A stretch of 64,000 nucleotides of DNA from Paenibacillus alginolyticus DSM 5050 = NBRC 15375 (GCF_000422905.1 NZ_AUGY01000012.1:87569-151568); one strand, 5' to 3'; positions 1-9,374 are shown, counted from the stretch's first letter. Notes: generated from the sequence alone by a model not told the origin. Made by a program: numbers and translations.

Positions 1-2
1 AC

Positions 3-3000
3 CGATGGGTAAAGCGCGGCGCAAAAGGCATCGCGCTGATCGAGGATCGGGGCAGTCAGTTGGGGCTGCGTCATGTCTTCGATGTGTCGGACACGCAGAG
101 CCGAAGCCGACAGCCCTTTCCCCTATGGCGCATGGAGGAGCCGGATACGGAGGCCGTCATCGAAACGCTGGAAAATGCGTTTGGCAGTGAACCGGGGCCG
201 GGGATGGAACTGGTTGAAGTGTTGTTGACCGCTGCCCGAAACGCGGTGGAGGATCACAGCGCCGATTACGTGCGGATGCTGGTAGCCGAGCGCGACAACA
301 GCTTACTGGAAGAACTGGATGAGCCGCATGTGGAACTGTTGTTCAGAGAAGCCGCTCAATACGCGGTCGCCTTTATGGCGCTGACACGCTGCGGATTGGA
401 ACCCTCCCATTACATCAGTGTTGACGATCTTTCCGGCGTCGGTTATTTCAATACACTCCCTGCACTGTCACATTTGGGCGCGGCGATCAGCGACGTGGCT
501 GAAACGATGCTGCGCGAGATTGAATCCACCGTTCGGGCGATGCACCGCGACGAGCAGCGAAAAAAAGGGCGTCAGGCGAGCCGTACCGTTGCAAGGCCAG
601 AATCCTTGCCGCACAATGAAGCTAAAACACGCGAAAGGATGATGGAGCATGGAACTGACCTACACGCCGAGCGGGGATTACCTGCTGCCCGACCTGACGC
701 TGACCGAACCGATGAGCATCGGGAAATATGGGATGTTGCGCAAGACGTTTCTCAAGGAGGAGCGGAAGGGAACCTACGCTCACCTGATGCTGTCGGAGCA
801 ACTGACCCGGCATCTGGCGGACATCGACCGGACAGCGCGGGAGCAGATCGACCTGACGATGCAGGAACTGATCCGGCAGCATCCGGCCCCGGACAAGGCG
901 ACCGACCCGATGGGCTGGACGAGTCACATGAACAGCCTGAAACAACAGGCCGAGGAACTGATTCTCACGGAACTGATCTATCACTAAAATGGTACGACCG
1001 GGAAACGGAGGACAGAAGTCTTCCGTTTTTTCATGACCAAGCGATCATCAACGATATGCTTCGCGCCGCGCCGCTTTCCGAGAGCAAGGCGGCTATCGAA
1101 GCCTTTTTCGACGTGCATAAGGAAGATCGGGAACGAACGCTGTATATACGCAGTCTGTTCCCTCCGGGAATGACGGAGTTAACACTAGATGATGACATAA
1201 AGGTCGGTTTTGAGCCGTACCGCAACGTACTGCATCTTTGGACGGGATCGACAGAGCATCGGACGGCGCAGAGCTTTTACGATTGGTCGGTTATTGCCGG
1301 ACATTTTTCCAGCATGATTCTCCTTAACGAGTTTGATCCTGCTCATAAATCGGTGCCTTCTATTCAGCAGCAGACATTATGGATGAAACAAGCGGAGGAC
1401 GAAAAAGCCTCCGCTTTTTCACTTCCTCAAGCGGCCATCGACGCTGTTCTGCAAGGTGGAAGTGGTTTTGAGAACGGAAAGCTTCGCATCGCGCTATTTT
1501 TTCAACAGTCGTTATCGACGCAGGAGAACGCTGATTTTCTGAAACGGGAATATGGCACTGGCGGACGCCTCCCTGCCCTGATCGGCACCGATATTCATGA
1601 AAATCACGATAGTAAGGGAATTACGCTGACACGCGGTTCCATTATGAACCCGGATGTTCGGGTCGTGCTGCCGTGGATCAAGGTGCAAAAGCGCATTGGC
1701 GAGCTGCTGGCAGCGGGCCGCTATCTGAACCGCCAGGAAGAAGAACGGTTGCCTGCCTATGCCGAGCAGCAGGAGGAGCAGCGCAGGCAGCGCGCGGCGG
1801 AAAAGACGGAACACAATCTGCCGCTATCGGAATTGCAGCCGGATGAATCACAGCAAATGCCCAACCGGGCTCGGGCGCGCTATGGGTATACGGAGGGCAG
1901 CAAAGTCTTTATCGGTGCGGACGAGTACGAAATTGCGCAGCTGGAGTCGCGAAAGGTTGTGCTGCAGGACGTTCAATTTCCGTTATTCATGCAGGAAATG
2001 AATCGTCGGGATTTCGAGCGCATGCTGCGCGAGGACCCGCTGAACGATCATCTGATTTCCGGCCAGCAGGAATCGGATTCGGAACACGAGGAAAGGGATA
2101 CGGAACTGGTGGACGAACCGGAGCAAGCGGTACAACCGGCACAACCGGCACATGATGAGGGGGACAGGATATCTCCCGTTGCTCCTTCCGCTGCCACGCC
2201 CGAGATCGAGATCCGGCGTGAATCGACTCCGGTTAGCAACTACCGGATCATGGACAACGAACTGGGACATGGCGGCGCAAAAACCAAGTACAAATGGAAC
2301 GTGGAAGCGATCCGGCTGCTGGGGCAACTGGAGAAGGATAACCGTCAGGCGGCTGCGGACGAGCAGGCCGTGCTTGCCCGCTATGTGGGCTGGGGCGGGA
2401 TTCCCCAAGCATTTGATGATGGGAATTCGCAATGGGAAACCGAATATGCGGAGCTGCGAGATTTGCTGGACCCGGAGGAGTATGCATCCGCCCGCGCCTC
2501 CACGCTGAATGCCCATTATACATCTCCGACCGTCATCAAGGCGATGTACGAATGCCTGGAGAGGATGGGCTTTCGCAGCGGTAATATTTTGGAGCCGTCT
2601 TGCGGCATCGGCAACTTTTTCGGTCTATTGCCGGAGTCATTTCAGGACGCTCGGCTGTTTGGCGTGGAGTTGGACAGCATCACCGGGCGCATCGCGCGGC
2701 AGCTTTACCCGCAAGTATCGATTGCTGTCAGCGGCTACGAGCAGACCAGCTTGCCGGACAGCTTTTTTGACCTCGCGATCGGTAACGTCCCGTTCGGCAG
2801 CTACGGCGTGGCCGACAAAAAATACGACAAGCACAAGTTTCTGATTCACGACTATTTTTTTGCGAAGACGCTGGATAAGGTTCGTCCAGGCGGAATTGTC
2901 GCCTTCATTACGTCGAAAGGGACGATGGACAAACAAAACCCAACCGTCCGTAAATACATCGCGGAAAGGGCCGTGCTGCTCGGCGCGGTGCGTCTGCCTA

Positions 3001-6000
3001 ACAATGCGTTCCTGGCGAATGCCGGAACCGAAGTGACCGCCGACATTTTGTTTTTGCAAAAACGGGACCGCATGGTGGCTGTCAGCGAGCAAACCGAGGA
3101 ATGGCTTTCGCTCGGCGTTACGGCAGAGGATGTGCCGGTGAATAGCTACTTTGCAGCCCGCCCCGAAATGGTGCTTGGTACGATGGCCTACGATGACCGG
3201 ATGTACGGCAATCAACAGGAAACGACCTGCCGGCCCTACCCGGAAGCTCCTTTGGACGAGCTGTTGCGTGAGGCACTGGCGAACATCCATGCGGAGTGGG
3301 TCGAGTTGGAACGGGAGGAACAGCCGGAGGAGGAAGAGGTCTCCCTGCCTGCCGACCCGTCCGTTCGTAATTTCAGCTTTGCGCTGGTCGAGGGACGCAT
3401 CTATTTTCGGGAAAACAGCCGGATGCGGCCGGTTGAAACATCAGCAACTGCGGCGGGTCGTATCAAGGGCATGATTCAGCTTCGGGACACGGTGCGCGAA
3501 CTGATCGAATACCAGACCGAGGATTACAGCAACGAAGCGATAAGGGAGCAGCAGCGCAAGCTGGATACGCAATATGAACGGTTCACAGCGCAATACGACC
3601 TGATTAACAGTCGCGCCAATAGCCTTGCCTTTTCGGATGACAGCTCGTACTTCCTTCTCTGTTCGTTGGAAGTCATAGATGAGGAAGGACGGTTGCTGCG
3701 TAAGGCGGATATGTTCACGAAGCGTACCATTCGGCAACGAGCCAATATCAAACAGGTGGATACGGCTTCGGAGGCGCTGGCGGTTTCCATCGGTACGAAA
3801 GCTCGCGTCGATCTGCCGTATATGGCAGAACTGACCGGACTCACGCAGGAACAGCTTGTGCAGGAGCTTCGCGGCGTGATCTTCCCGAATCCTGAAAATC
3901 TGGACGAAGAAGGACAACCGAACTACGAAACAGCGGATGCGTATTTATCGGGCAATGTGCGTGAAAAGCTGCGCGCTGCCAAACAGTTTGCGGCCTATGA
4001 CACCGAGCGGTACGCTGAAAATGTTAGAGCGCTGGAAGCCGTGCAGCCGAAGGACTTGGACGCTTCCGAGATTGATGTGCGACTGGGCGCAACCTGGCTG
4101 CCGCCGGAAGTCATTCGGGCATTCATTTTCGAACTGGTGGATACGCCGTATATGTACCAAACCTCCATCAATGTGATGTATTCTGGCTACACAGCAGCCT
4201 GGAACGTCAAAGGCAAAAGCGATGATCGCAGTAACAATATTAAGGCTAATGTCACCTACGGTACGAATCGCATCAATGCGTACAAAATTCTCGAAGACAC
4301 GCTGAATCTGCGGGATGTAAGAATTTTCGATACGGCCGTTGAGAACGGTGTGGAAAAGCGGGTGCTGAACAAGCAGGAAACGGCTATCGCACAGCAAAAG
4401 CAGGAAGCCATGAAGGAAGCGTTTCGAGACTGGATATGGCAAGATCCGCAGCGCCGGGAGCAGCTCACGCGACTGTACAATGATCGGTTCAATTCCATCC
4501 GTCCGCGCGAATATGATGGAAGTCATATCCGCTTCACAGGGATGAATCCGGAAATCCGGTTGCGGCAGCATCAGGTCAATGCGGTTGCCCGCACGCTCTA
4601 CGGCGGCAATTCCCTGTTCGCCCATTGCGTCGGCGCGGGCAAAACCTTTGCAATGACCGCCGCGGCTATGGAAAGCAAGCATTTGGGCCTGTGTAACAAA
4701 AGCATGCTGGTTGTTCCTAATCATCTGACCGAGCAATGGGCGGCGGAATTTTTGATGCTCTATCCGTCCGCGAACGTGCTGGTCGCCACCAAGAAGGATT
4801 TTGAAACGAAGAACCGGAAGACGTTCTGCGCACGGATTGCCACCGGTGATTACGACGCGATCATCATCGGCCACTCGCAATTTGAAAAAATTCCGATCTC
4901 GGCGGAGCGCCAGCGGCAGCAGCTTTACGAACAAATATCCGAGATCACCAGCGGCATCCGCGAGCTAAAGGAAGCCAAGGGCGAGCGGTACGCCATCAAG
5001 CAGCTTGAGCGGACAAAGAAGACGCTGCAGGTCAAGCTGGAGAAGCTGAGCGACGCGAGCCGTAAGGATGATGTGGTCACCTTTGAGGAACTCGGCATCG
5101 ATCGATTGTTCGTCGACGAAGCAGACTCGTATAAAAATCTGTTTCTTTATACGAAAATGCGCAACGTCGCCGGGCTGTCGCAAACCGAAGCGCAAAAGTC
5201 ATCGGACATGTTTGCCAAGTGCCGCTATTTGGATGAATTGACCGAAGGACGGGGCATTATTTTTGCCACGGGTACGCCGATCTCCAACTCCATCACGGAG
5301 ATGTACACGATGCAACGCTACTTGCAATACGAGCGGCTCCGCGGGCAAGGCTTGCAGCACTTTGATTCGTGGGCTTCGACATTTGGCGAAACAGTTACCG
5401 CCATCGAATTGGCACCGGAAGGAACGGGCTATCGCGCGAAAACGCGGTTTGCCCGTTTTTATAATTTGCCGGAGCTAATGAACGTCTTTAAGGAAGTGGC
5501 GGACATTCAGACGGCGGATATGCTCCAGCTTCCGGTTCCCAAAGCCCACTTCCACAACGTCGCTGTGCCACCGAGCGATTTTCAGCGTGAGATGGTCGCG
5601 GATCTCGCCAGCCGCGCCGAACAGGTGCGAGCGAAGCGAGTAGAGCCGCATGAAGACAACATGCTCAAGATCACCAACGACGGACGCAAGCTGGCCCTCG
5701 ATCAGCGGCTTGCAAATGCCATGCTACCCGATGACGAAGGCAGTAAAGTAAGCGCCTGCGCGGATAACGTCTTTCGGCAATGGGCCGACAGTCGGGAGCA
5801 GCGGCTCGCGCAGCTGGTCTTTTGCGACCTTTCCATTCCAAAGCAGGACGGAACCTTTAATGTGTACGACGAGCTGCGGCGAAAACTGACGGAGAAAGGC
5901 ATTCCGGTTGAGGAGATCGCCTTCATTCACGACGCCAACACGGAGATAAAGAAAAAGGAACTGTTTGCGAAAGTACGAACGGGGCAGATTCGGGTGCTGC

Positions 6001-7046
6001 TTGGATCGACCTTCAAGATGGGCGCAGGGACGAACGTACAAACCAAACTAAGTGCGCTGCACGACCTCGATTGTCCATGGCGACCACGCGACCTGGAGCA
6101 GCGCAGCGGGCGGATTATTCGGCAAGGCAACCAGAACAGCGAGGTTCACATCTTCCGCTATGTCACAGAGAACACGTTTGACGCTTACCTTTATCAAACG
6201 CTGGAAAACAAGCAGCGGTTTATCTCGCAGATCATGACCAGCAAGTCGCCGGTTCGGTCTGCCGAGGACATTGATGAGACGGCTTTGTCCTATGCCGAAG
6301 TTAAAGCGCTTGCGACTGGAAATCCGTACATCAAGGAAAAAATGGATCTCGACATCCAGGTATCGAAGCTCAAGCTGCTCAAGGCGAATCATTTAAGCCA
6401 GCGTTATGCGCTGGAGGACCGGCTACTCAAAATGCTGCCGCAGCAAATCAAGTCTACGGAGGAACGCATTGCCGGGTATGAGCAGGACGTGGCTTTGTTC
6501 ATACGCGCCCAAGTGTCGGAGAAGGGTAGCACTGATGAGACCCGTTTTCCCGGCATGACGATCAAGGATTATTCTTACTCGGAACGCGCTGCTGCGGGCG
6601 CAGCTTTGTTGGACGCCTGCAAGGGTATGACCTCGCCCGATCCGCAGGAGATGGGCAGCTATCTCGGTTTTTCCATATGGCTTTCATTTGACAGCTTCAC
6701 GAAGGAGTACAAGGCGACACTACGCGGCGCATTGGGCCATACGGTTACGCTTGGGCCGGATACAGGTGGCAATATCATGCGAATAAATAATACATTGTCG
6801 GATTTGCCGAATAAGCTTGTCTATTACCGTGACCAACTCGCAACACTCATGAAACAAATGGTGACGGCGAAGGAGCAGATCGAAGCTCCGTTCAAGCAAG
6901 AGCAGGAGCTGCAAACCAAATCTGCTCGGCTTGCAGAATTGAATGCGCTGCTTAACATGGACAAACGGGAAAACGAGGCCGTGGACAGCGTGTCGGATGA
7001 AGAACCTGAGCTGCCGGAGCGAAAGGCTGTCAATCATGAACGCTAA
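3..7046 (+). CDS. Giant conjugative-element protein: ArdC-like N-terminus, N6-methylase-like and SNF2-type helicase domains (5' partial)
   Basis: The frame is open from the first bases and already reads the ArdC-like motif GAKGIALI and then VFDVSDT (nt 18-95), so the true start lies upstream of the window; the TTG at 60 is not it. Order of parts: ArdC-like end; a Gly/Pro/Asp-rich linker (about 640-985); conserved segments around SAFSLPQ and GSIMNPD (1410-1660); an adenine-methylase-like domain with LEPSCGIGNFF (near 2590) and NVPFG in place of NPPY (near 2784); and an SF2/SNF2 helicase with GAGKT (near 4633), VDEAD (near 5113), ATGTPISNS (near 5263) and QRSGRIIRQG (near 6100). This architecture is typical of Firmicutes ICEs, where one giant protein of about 2,300-3,000 residues heads the transfer region. 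A role in DNA processing or anti-restriction during transfer is inferred. It overlaps the next small gene by 11 bases. Confidence 0.93.
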   Translation, partial: RWVKRGAKGIALIEDRGSQLGLRHVFDVSDTQSRSRQPFPLWRMEEPDTEAVIETLENAFGSEPGPGMELVEVLLTAARNAVEDHSADYVRMLVAERDNSLLEELDEPHVELLFREAAQYAVAFMALTRCGLEPSHYISVDDLSGVGYFNTLPALSHLGAAISDVAETMLREIESTVRAMHRDEQRKKGRQASRTVARPESLPHNEAKTRERMMEHGTDLHAERGLPAARPDADRTDEHREIWDVAQDVSQGGAEGNLRSPDAVGATDPASGGHRPDSAGADRPDDAGTDPAASGPGQGDRPDGLDESHEQPETTGRGTDSHGTDLSLKWYDRETEDRSLPFFHDQAIINDMLRAAPLSESKAAIEAFFDVHKEDRERTLYIRSLFPPGMTELTLDDDIKVGFEPYRNVLHLWTGSTEHRTAQSFYDWSVIAGHFSSMILLNEFDPAHKSVPSIQQQTLWMKQAEDEKASAFSLPQAAIDAVLQGGSGFENGKLRIALFFQQSLSTQENADFLKREYGTGGRLPALIGTDIHENHDSKGITLTRGSIMNPDVRVVLPWIKVQKRIGELLAAGRYLNRQEEERLPAYAEQQEEQRRQRAAEKTEHNLPLSELQPDESQQMPNRARARYGYTEGSKVFIGADEYEIAQLESRKVVLQDVQFPLFMQEMNRRDFERMLREDPLNDHLISGQQESDSEHEERDTELVDEPEQAVQPAQPAHDEGDRISPVAPSAATPEIEIRRESTPVSNYRIMDNELGHGGAKTKYKWNVEAIRLLGQLEKDNRQAAADEQAVLARYVGWGGIPQAFDDGNSQWETEYAELRDLLDPEEYASARASTLNAHYTSPTVIKAMYECLERMGFRSGNILEPSCGIGNFFGLLPESFQDARLFGVELDSITGRIARQLYPQVSIAVSGYEQTSLPDSFFDLAIGNVPFGSYGVADKKYDKHKFLIHDYFFAKTLDKVRPGGIVAFITSKGTMDKQNPTVRKYIAERAVLLGAVRLPNNAFLANAGTEVTADILFLQKRDRMVAVSEQTEEWLSLGVTAEDVPVNSYFAARPEMVLGTMAYDDRMYGNQQETTCRPYPEAPLDELLREALANIHAEWVELEREEQPEEEEVSLPADPSVRNFSFALVEGRIYFRENSRMRPVETSATAAGRIKGMIQLRDTVRELIEYQTEDYSNEAIREQQRKLDTQYERFTAQYDLINSRANSLAFSDDSSYFLLCSLEVIDEEGRLLRKADMFTKRTIRQRANIKQVDTASEALAVSIGTKARVDLPYMAELTGLTQEQLVQELRGVIFPNPENLDEEGQPNYETADAYLSGNVREKLRAAKQFAAYDTERYAENVRALEAVQPKDLDASEIDVRLGATWLPPEVIRAFIFELVDTPYMYQTSINVMYSGYTAAWNVKGKSDDRSNNIKANVTYGTNRINAYKILEDTLNLRDVRIFDTAVENGVEKRVLNKQETAIAQQKQEAMKEAFRDWIWQDPQRREQLTRLYNDRFNSIRPREYDGSHIRFTGMNPEIRLRQHQVNAVARTLYGGNSLFAHCVGAGKTFAMTAAAMESKHLGLCNKSMLVVPNHLTEQWAAEFLMLYPSANVLVATKKDFETKNRKTFCARIATGDYDAIIIGHSQFEKIPISAERQRQQLYEQISEITSGIRELKEAKGERYAIKQLERTKKTLQVKLEKLSDASRKDDVVTFEELGIDRLFVDEADSYKNLFLYTKMRNVAGLSQTEAQKSSDMFAKCRYLDELTEGRGIIFATGTPISNSITEMYTMQRYLQYERLRGQGLQHFDSWASTFGETVTAIELAPEGTGYRAKTRFARFYNLPELMNVFKEVADIQTADMLQLPVPKAHFHNVAVPPSDFQREMVADLASRAEQVRAKRVEPHEDNMLKITNDGRKLALDQRLANAMLPDDEGSKVSACADNVFRQWADSREQRLAQLVFCDLSIPKQDGTFNVYDELRRKLTEKGIPVEEIAFIHDANTEIKKKELFAKVRTGQIRVLLGSTFKMGAGTNVQTKLSALHDLDCPWRPRDLEQRSGRIIRQGNQNSEVHIFRYVTENTFDAYLYQTLENKQRFISQIMTSKSPVRSAEDIDETALSYAEVKALATGNPYIKEKMDLDIQVSKLKLLKANHLSQRYALEDRLLKMLPQQIKSTEERIAGYEQDVALFIRAQVSEKGSTDETRFPGMTIKDYSYSERAAAGAALLDACKGMTSPDPQEMGSYLGFSIWLSFDSFTKEYKATLRGALGHTVTLGPDTGGNIMRINNTLSDLPNKLVYYRDQLATLMKQMVTAKEQIEAPFKQEQELQTKSARLAELNALLNMDKRENEAVDSVSDEEPELPERKAVNHER
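649..987 (+). CDS. tnpV: TnpV-family transposon protein, nested out of frame inside the giant gene
   Basis: The 112-residue product has the TnpV family layout: N-terminal YLLPDL, then IGKYGMLRKTFLKE, HLADIDRTARE, an MGWTSHMNSLKQQAEE segment, and an ELIYH end at the usual C-terminus. TnpV proteins occur on Tn4451/Tn5397-type elements and their role is unresolved. The ATG at 649 has AAAGGA at 634-639, 9 bases upstream. The gene lies wholly within the giant CDS in another frame; the host protein's disordered Asp/Gly/Arg/Pro-rich linker is exactly the shadow of this ORF. Both frames stay open for 339 bases. I am confident of the family match, less so that it is translated. Confidence 0.72.
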   Translation: MELTYTPSGDYLLPDLTLTEPMSIGKYGMLRKTFLKEERKGTYAHLMLSEQLTRHLADIDRTAREQIDLTMQELIRQHPAPDKATDPMGWTSHMNSLKQQAEELILTELIYH

Positions 7047-7233
7047 CCAGGCGGATAGGTTCGCGTCTTCCCGGCAACGATGGAATCATCATACAGGCGA
7101 GAGCCTGTTCGATGAAATGGCTAATCAAGTTATCAAGCGTCTGCGTAGTGATAAAACGTATGCGGCGTTGGCTAGGAGACGCGCAGAAATTCAGTTACAA
7201 CATCTTTTCGGCAAGTCCATTTTAAGGCTATGA
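7036..7233 (+). CDS. Small hypothetical ICE protein, probably a truncated N-terminal part
   Basis: The ATG lies 11 bases inside the end of the giant gene, suggesting translational coupling. The 65-residue product is basic and helical, with LFDEMANQVIKRLRSDKTY in the middle. It ends at TGA 7231, exactly where a neighbouring frame opens and continues with similarly helical sequence to 7381. I read the pair as one ancestral small protein broken by a frameshift. Size and position recall DUF6809-like proteins of these elements, but I cannot assign a family firmly. Confidence 0.5.
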   Translation: MNANQADRFASSRQRWNHHTGESLFDEMANQVIKRLRSDKTYAALARRRAEIQLQHLFGKSILRL

Positions 7234-7381
7234 ATTGATATTCACAAGCGCCGAGGAGCATCTCGCATGGCTTGAAGTCAAGCGGACGATTGATGAAACG
7301 GAACAAATGGAACGTTTGGCGCTTTATGTTCAAGGGCATGCCGACTGCTTTTCTTACCTGATGAAGATTGGCGCGCTCTAG
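7226..7381 (+). pseudogene. Out-of-frame continuation of the small ICE protein
   Basis: After TAA at 7223 this frame is open for 51 codons with protein-like content (SAEEHLAWLEVKRTIDETEQ, then a Cys/aromatic-rich end SYLMKIGAL) and stops at TAG 7379. No good start codon or ribosome binding site is present, so it is probably the detached C-terminal half of the gene at 7036, reached by a single frameshift near 7220-7230. Confidence 0.4.
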
Positions 7382-7515
7382 TAGACAGGGAAACGCTGTA
7401 TAAACGCTGTATTCACGCGTTTTCCTGTTATTTGTTGAGGTAATCTATACGACAATGACGTCTGTTGCTCATGATGCGCACACAGGCTTTTTATTTTTTC
7501 GAAAGGAGTGAGGCT

Positions 7516-8454
7516 ATGAGCTACGTCAACAAAGAACAAATCGAACGTGCAAAGCAATTGGACCTGCTCACTTACCTGCAATGCTTCGAGCCTTACGAAC
7601 TTGTACGGTGCTCGCGCAATGTCTATTCAACTCGAACTCACGACAGCCTTAAAATCTCTAACGGCAAATGGTTCTGGTGGTCGCGAGGGATTGGCGGCCG
7701 CTCGGCGCTGGATTATCTCATTAAGGTACGTGGCCTATCGTTTCCCGATGCGGTATTGCAAATTGACGATAATTCACCCGTCTATATATCTTCGGCTGCG
7801 CCAATCGTTTCTTCAATTGCTCGGCTGGAGCTTCCCGAACCGTATGAGACTTCAAATCGTGTCATTGCTTATCTTTGCAAGCGCGGCATTTCCCGCGACG
7901 TAATCGACTTTTGTCTCGACTCAGGACGACTGTACGAAAGCAGAATGTACCATAACGCGGTCTTTGTGGGATTCGATTTGACAGGCGCTCCGCGTTATGC
8001 GGCGATTCGCGGGACAACTAAAGCTCGCTACATGGGTGAAGCGCCAGGAAGCGATAAACGGTATTCGTTTGCTATACCAGCCGATGACTACGGCTCCGAG
8101 TTGCATTTGTTTGAAAGCGCAATTGACCTATTATCGTACTGCACCCTTGCTGCAATCTCCGGGAAGGACTGGCGACAATCGCATCAATTGTCGTTGGCCG
8201 GGATATATAGCCCTAAAGAAAAAAAGGATGGAGGCATTGCACCGGCTGCACTCACCAACTATTTGCAAAGCTATCCGGAAGTGGAGCGCATGGTGCTTCA
8301 TTTGGACAACGACGAACCTGGCCGTTCTGCGACAGCAGCGATTCAGAAATTACTCAGCCAAACTTACGAGATTTCAGATGAACCGCCAATCAGGAAAGAC
8401 GTTAACGACGACCTGAGGATTTATCGTAAACAGTGCGAGGAGCCAACTCGTTAG
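7516..8454 (+). CDS. DUF3991 and Toprim domain protein of the conjugative element
   Basis: 312 residues starting at the ATG with AAAGGAG (7502-7508) upstream. The N-terminus (VNKEQIERAKQLDLLTYLQ, then TRTHDSLKISNGKWFWWS and GGRSALDYLI) is the conserved DUF3991 region found in many Firmicutes ICEs. The C-terminal half carries a Toprim-like pattern: ESAIDLLSY (acidic residue, about 200) and HLDNDEPG (DxD-like, about 275). Toprim folds act in primases and topoisomerases, so a DNA-processing role in transfer or replication is likely but not shown. It precedes the mobC-relaxase block, as usual in this family. Confidence 0.85.
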   Translation: MSYVNKEQIERAKQLDLLTYLQCFEPYELVRCSRNVYSTRTHDSLKISNGKWFWWSRGIGGRSALDYLIKVRGLSFPDAVLQIDDNSPVYISSAAPIVSSIARLELPEPYETSNRVIAYLCKRGISRDVIDFCLDSGRLYESRMYHNAVFVGFDLTGAPRYAAIRGTTKARYMGEAPGSDKRYSFAIPADDYGSELHLFESAIDLLSYCTLAAISGKDWRQSHQLSLAGIYSPKEKKDGGIAPAALTNYLQSYPEVERMVLHLDNDEPGRSATAAIQKLLSQTYEISDEPPIRKDVNDDLRIYRKQCEEPTR

Positions 8455-8537
8455 CACCGCTCGGTACAATGGTATTCAGAGCAGTGTCGGGCGAAAATAG
8501 AGGTGGCTTCAAAATTCTGATTCCAAGGAGGTAGGGC

Positions 8538-8684
8538 ATGAGCGAACAGGACAATAATGAGCTGGCTGAGGAGATTGAAAAAGCACTTTTGGAGGCAGAG
8601 GAAGAAGCGCGAAACGATCCGACACGTTTAGACCATCAAACGGTGATGACCAATCTACGCCGGGCAATAGGCAAGGAACGTTGA
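8538..8684 (+). CDS. Small acidic protein, antitoxin-like C-terminus
   Basis: 48 residues behind a strong AAGGAGG (8524-8530). It is rich in Glu in its first half and ends with a pattern (HQTVMTNLRRAIG) that resembles the C-terminal part of RelB/StbD-type stability proteins. No toxin gene lies next to it, so function is open. Position between the Toprim gene and the mobilisation genes is typical for small conserved ICE proteins. Confidence 0.55.
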   Translation: MSEQDNNELAEEIEKALLEAEEEARNDPTRLDHQTVMTNLRRAIGKER

Positions 8685-8715
8685 TGGAAGCCAAACACGA
8701 TAACGTTTCACACGA

Positions 8716-8746
8716 AGACGCTGAGCGATCAGCGTCTTTCGTCTTT
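8716..8746 (+). terminator. Rho-independent terminator
   Basis: A perfect 9-bp stem AGACGCTGA / TCAGCGTCT (8716-8724 and 8729-8737) with a GCGA loop is followed by a T-rich run. It closes the operon upstream of the candidate oriT. Confidence 0.75.
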
Positions 8747-8840
8747 TCGATACCCTTCCCCTTTTTTCCGGCAGGTGCCTTTCAGGGCGACGCGAGACGA
8801 ATGTCTCGTGTTGCAGCAAGCACTGAATTTGGTCTCCCAA

Positions 8841-8885
8841 ATTCGCTTGTTAGGGGCAAGCCCCTAATACCCCTACCTCCAACAA
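8841..8885 (+). other. oriT: Candidate oriT region
   Basis: A perfect palindrome TTAGGGGC-AA-GCCCCTAA (8850-8867) is followed directly by TACCCCTACCTCC. It lies in the only non-coding stretch of the transfer block, about 130 bp upstream of mobC and the relaxase, where oriT is normally found in MOBP systems. No nick site can be assigned by eye. Confidence 0.45.
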
Positions 8886-8994
8886 CACGCTGTTTTATCA
8901 AGAATATAGGTTCCAACAAAGATCGGTATTTTTTAGAACGCCAGAAACTATTTAGCGTTTCATTCGGCTATTTCCTTTGAAGAGGGAAGTGAAC

Positions 8995-9360
8995 ATGATG
9001 AGAAGACGAGCGATTCGCATTCAGGTATGGGTGAACAACGATGAAAACACAAGACTCCAAGCGAGCGCGAAAAAATCGGGACTTTCACAGGAGGGTTATA
9101 TTCGATCTCTCATTAATGGCTATGTTCCGAAGGCGATGCCGCCAAAAGACTATTTCACGATGATGCGTGAACTGCACGCTATCGGCAATAACCTTAACCA
9201 ATTGGCCGCGAAGGCGCATGTGACCGGACATCTGGATCGTGGAGCTTTTCAGCAGGAGGCTGATCACTTGCGCCGCGCTGTCCAGCAGATTCAACAGGCC
9301 GTGACAGCACCGGAACCGAGAACCGTACCACAAGGAAATCCTAACGTACATCCGCCGTAA
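8995..9360 (+). CDS. mobC: MobC-family relaxosome protein
   Basis: 121 residues. It opens with a ribbon-helix-helix-like segment (RRAIRIQVWVNNDEN, then SGLSQEGYIRSLI) and continues with the MobC hallmark MRELHAIGNNLNQLAAKAH. MobC proteins bind oriT and help the relaxase open the DNA. I chose the ATG at 8995 because GAGGGAAG (8982-8989) is correctly spaced; a second ATG follows immediately. The relaxase gene starts 14 bases downstream, so the two are co-expressed. Confidence 0.88.
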   Translation: MMRRRAIRIQVWVNNDENTRLQASAKKSGLSQEGYIRSLINGYVPKAMPPKDYFTMMRELHAIGNNLNQLAAKAHVTGHLDRGAFQQEADHLRRAVQQIQQAVTAPEPRTVPQGNPNVHPP

Positions 9361-9374
9361 AGGGGACAGCACAT

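Noticed and set aside
60..62. TTG at 60 as the start of the giant protein
   Set aside because: Conserved ArdC-like sequence is read in frame upstream of it, so it is internal.
3945..4934. 329-codon ORF antisense to the giant gene
   Set aside because: A mirror of the GC-rich coding sequence opposite, without family resemblance; several similar antisense ORFs (e.g. 17061-18107) were rejected for the same reason.
8681..8980. 99-codon ORF on the + strand
   Set aside because: It runs through a terminator and the candidate oriT, has a low-complexity Pro/Phe-rich product and no ribosome site; non-coding structure explains the region better.
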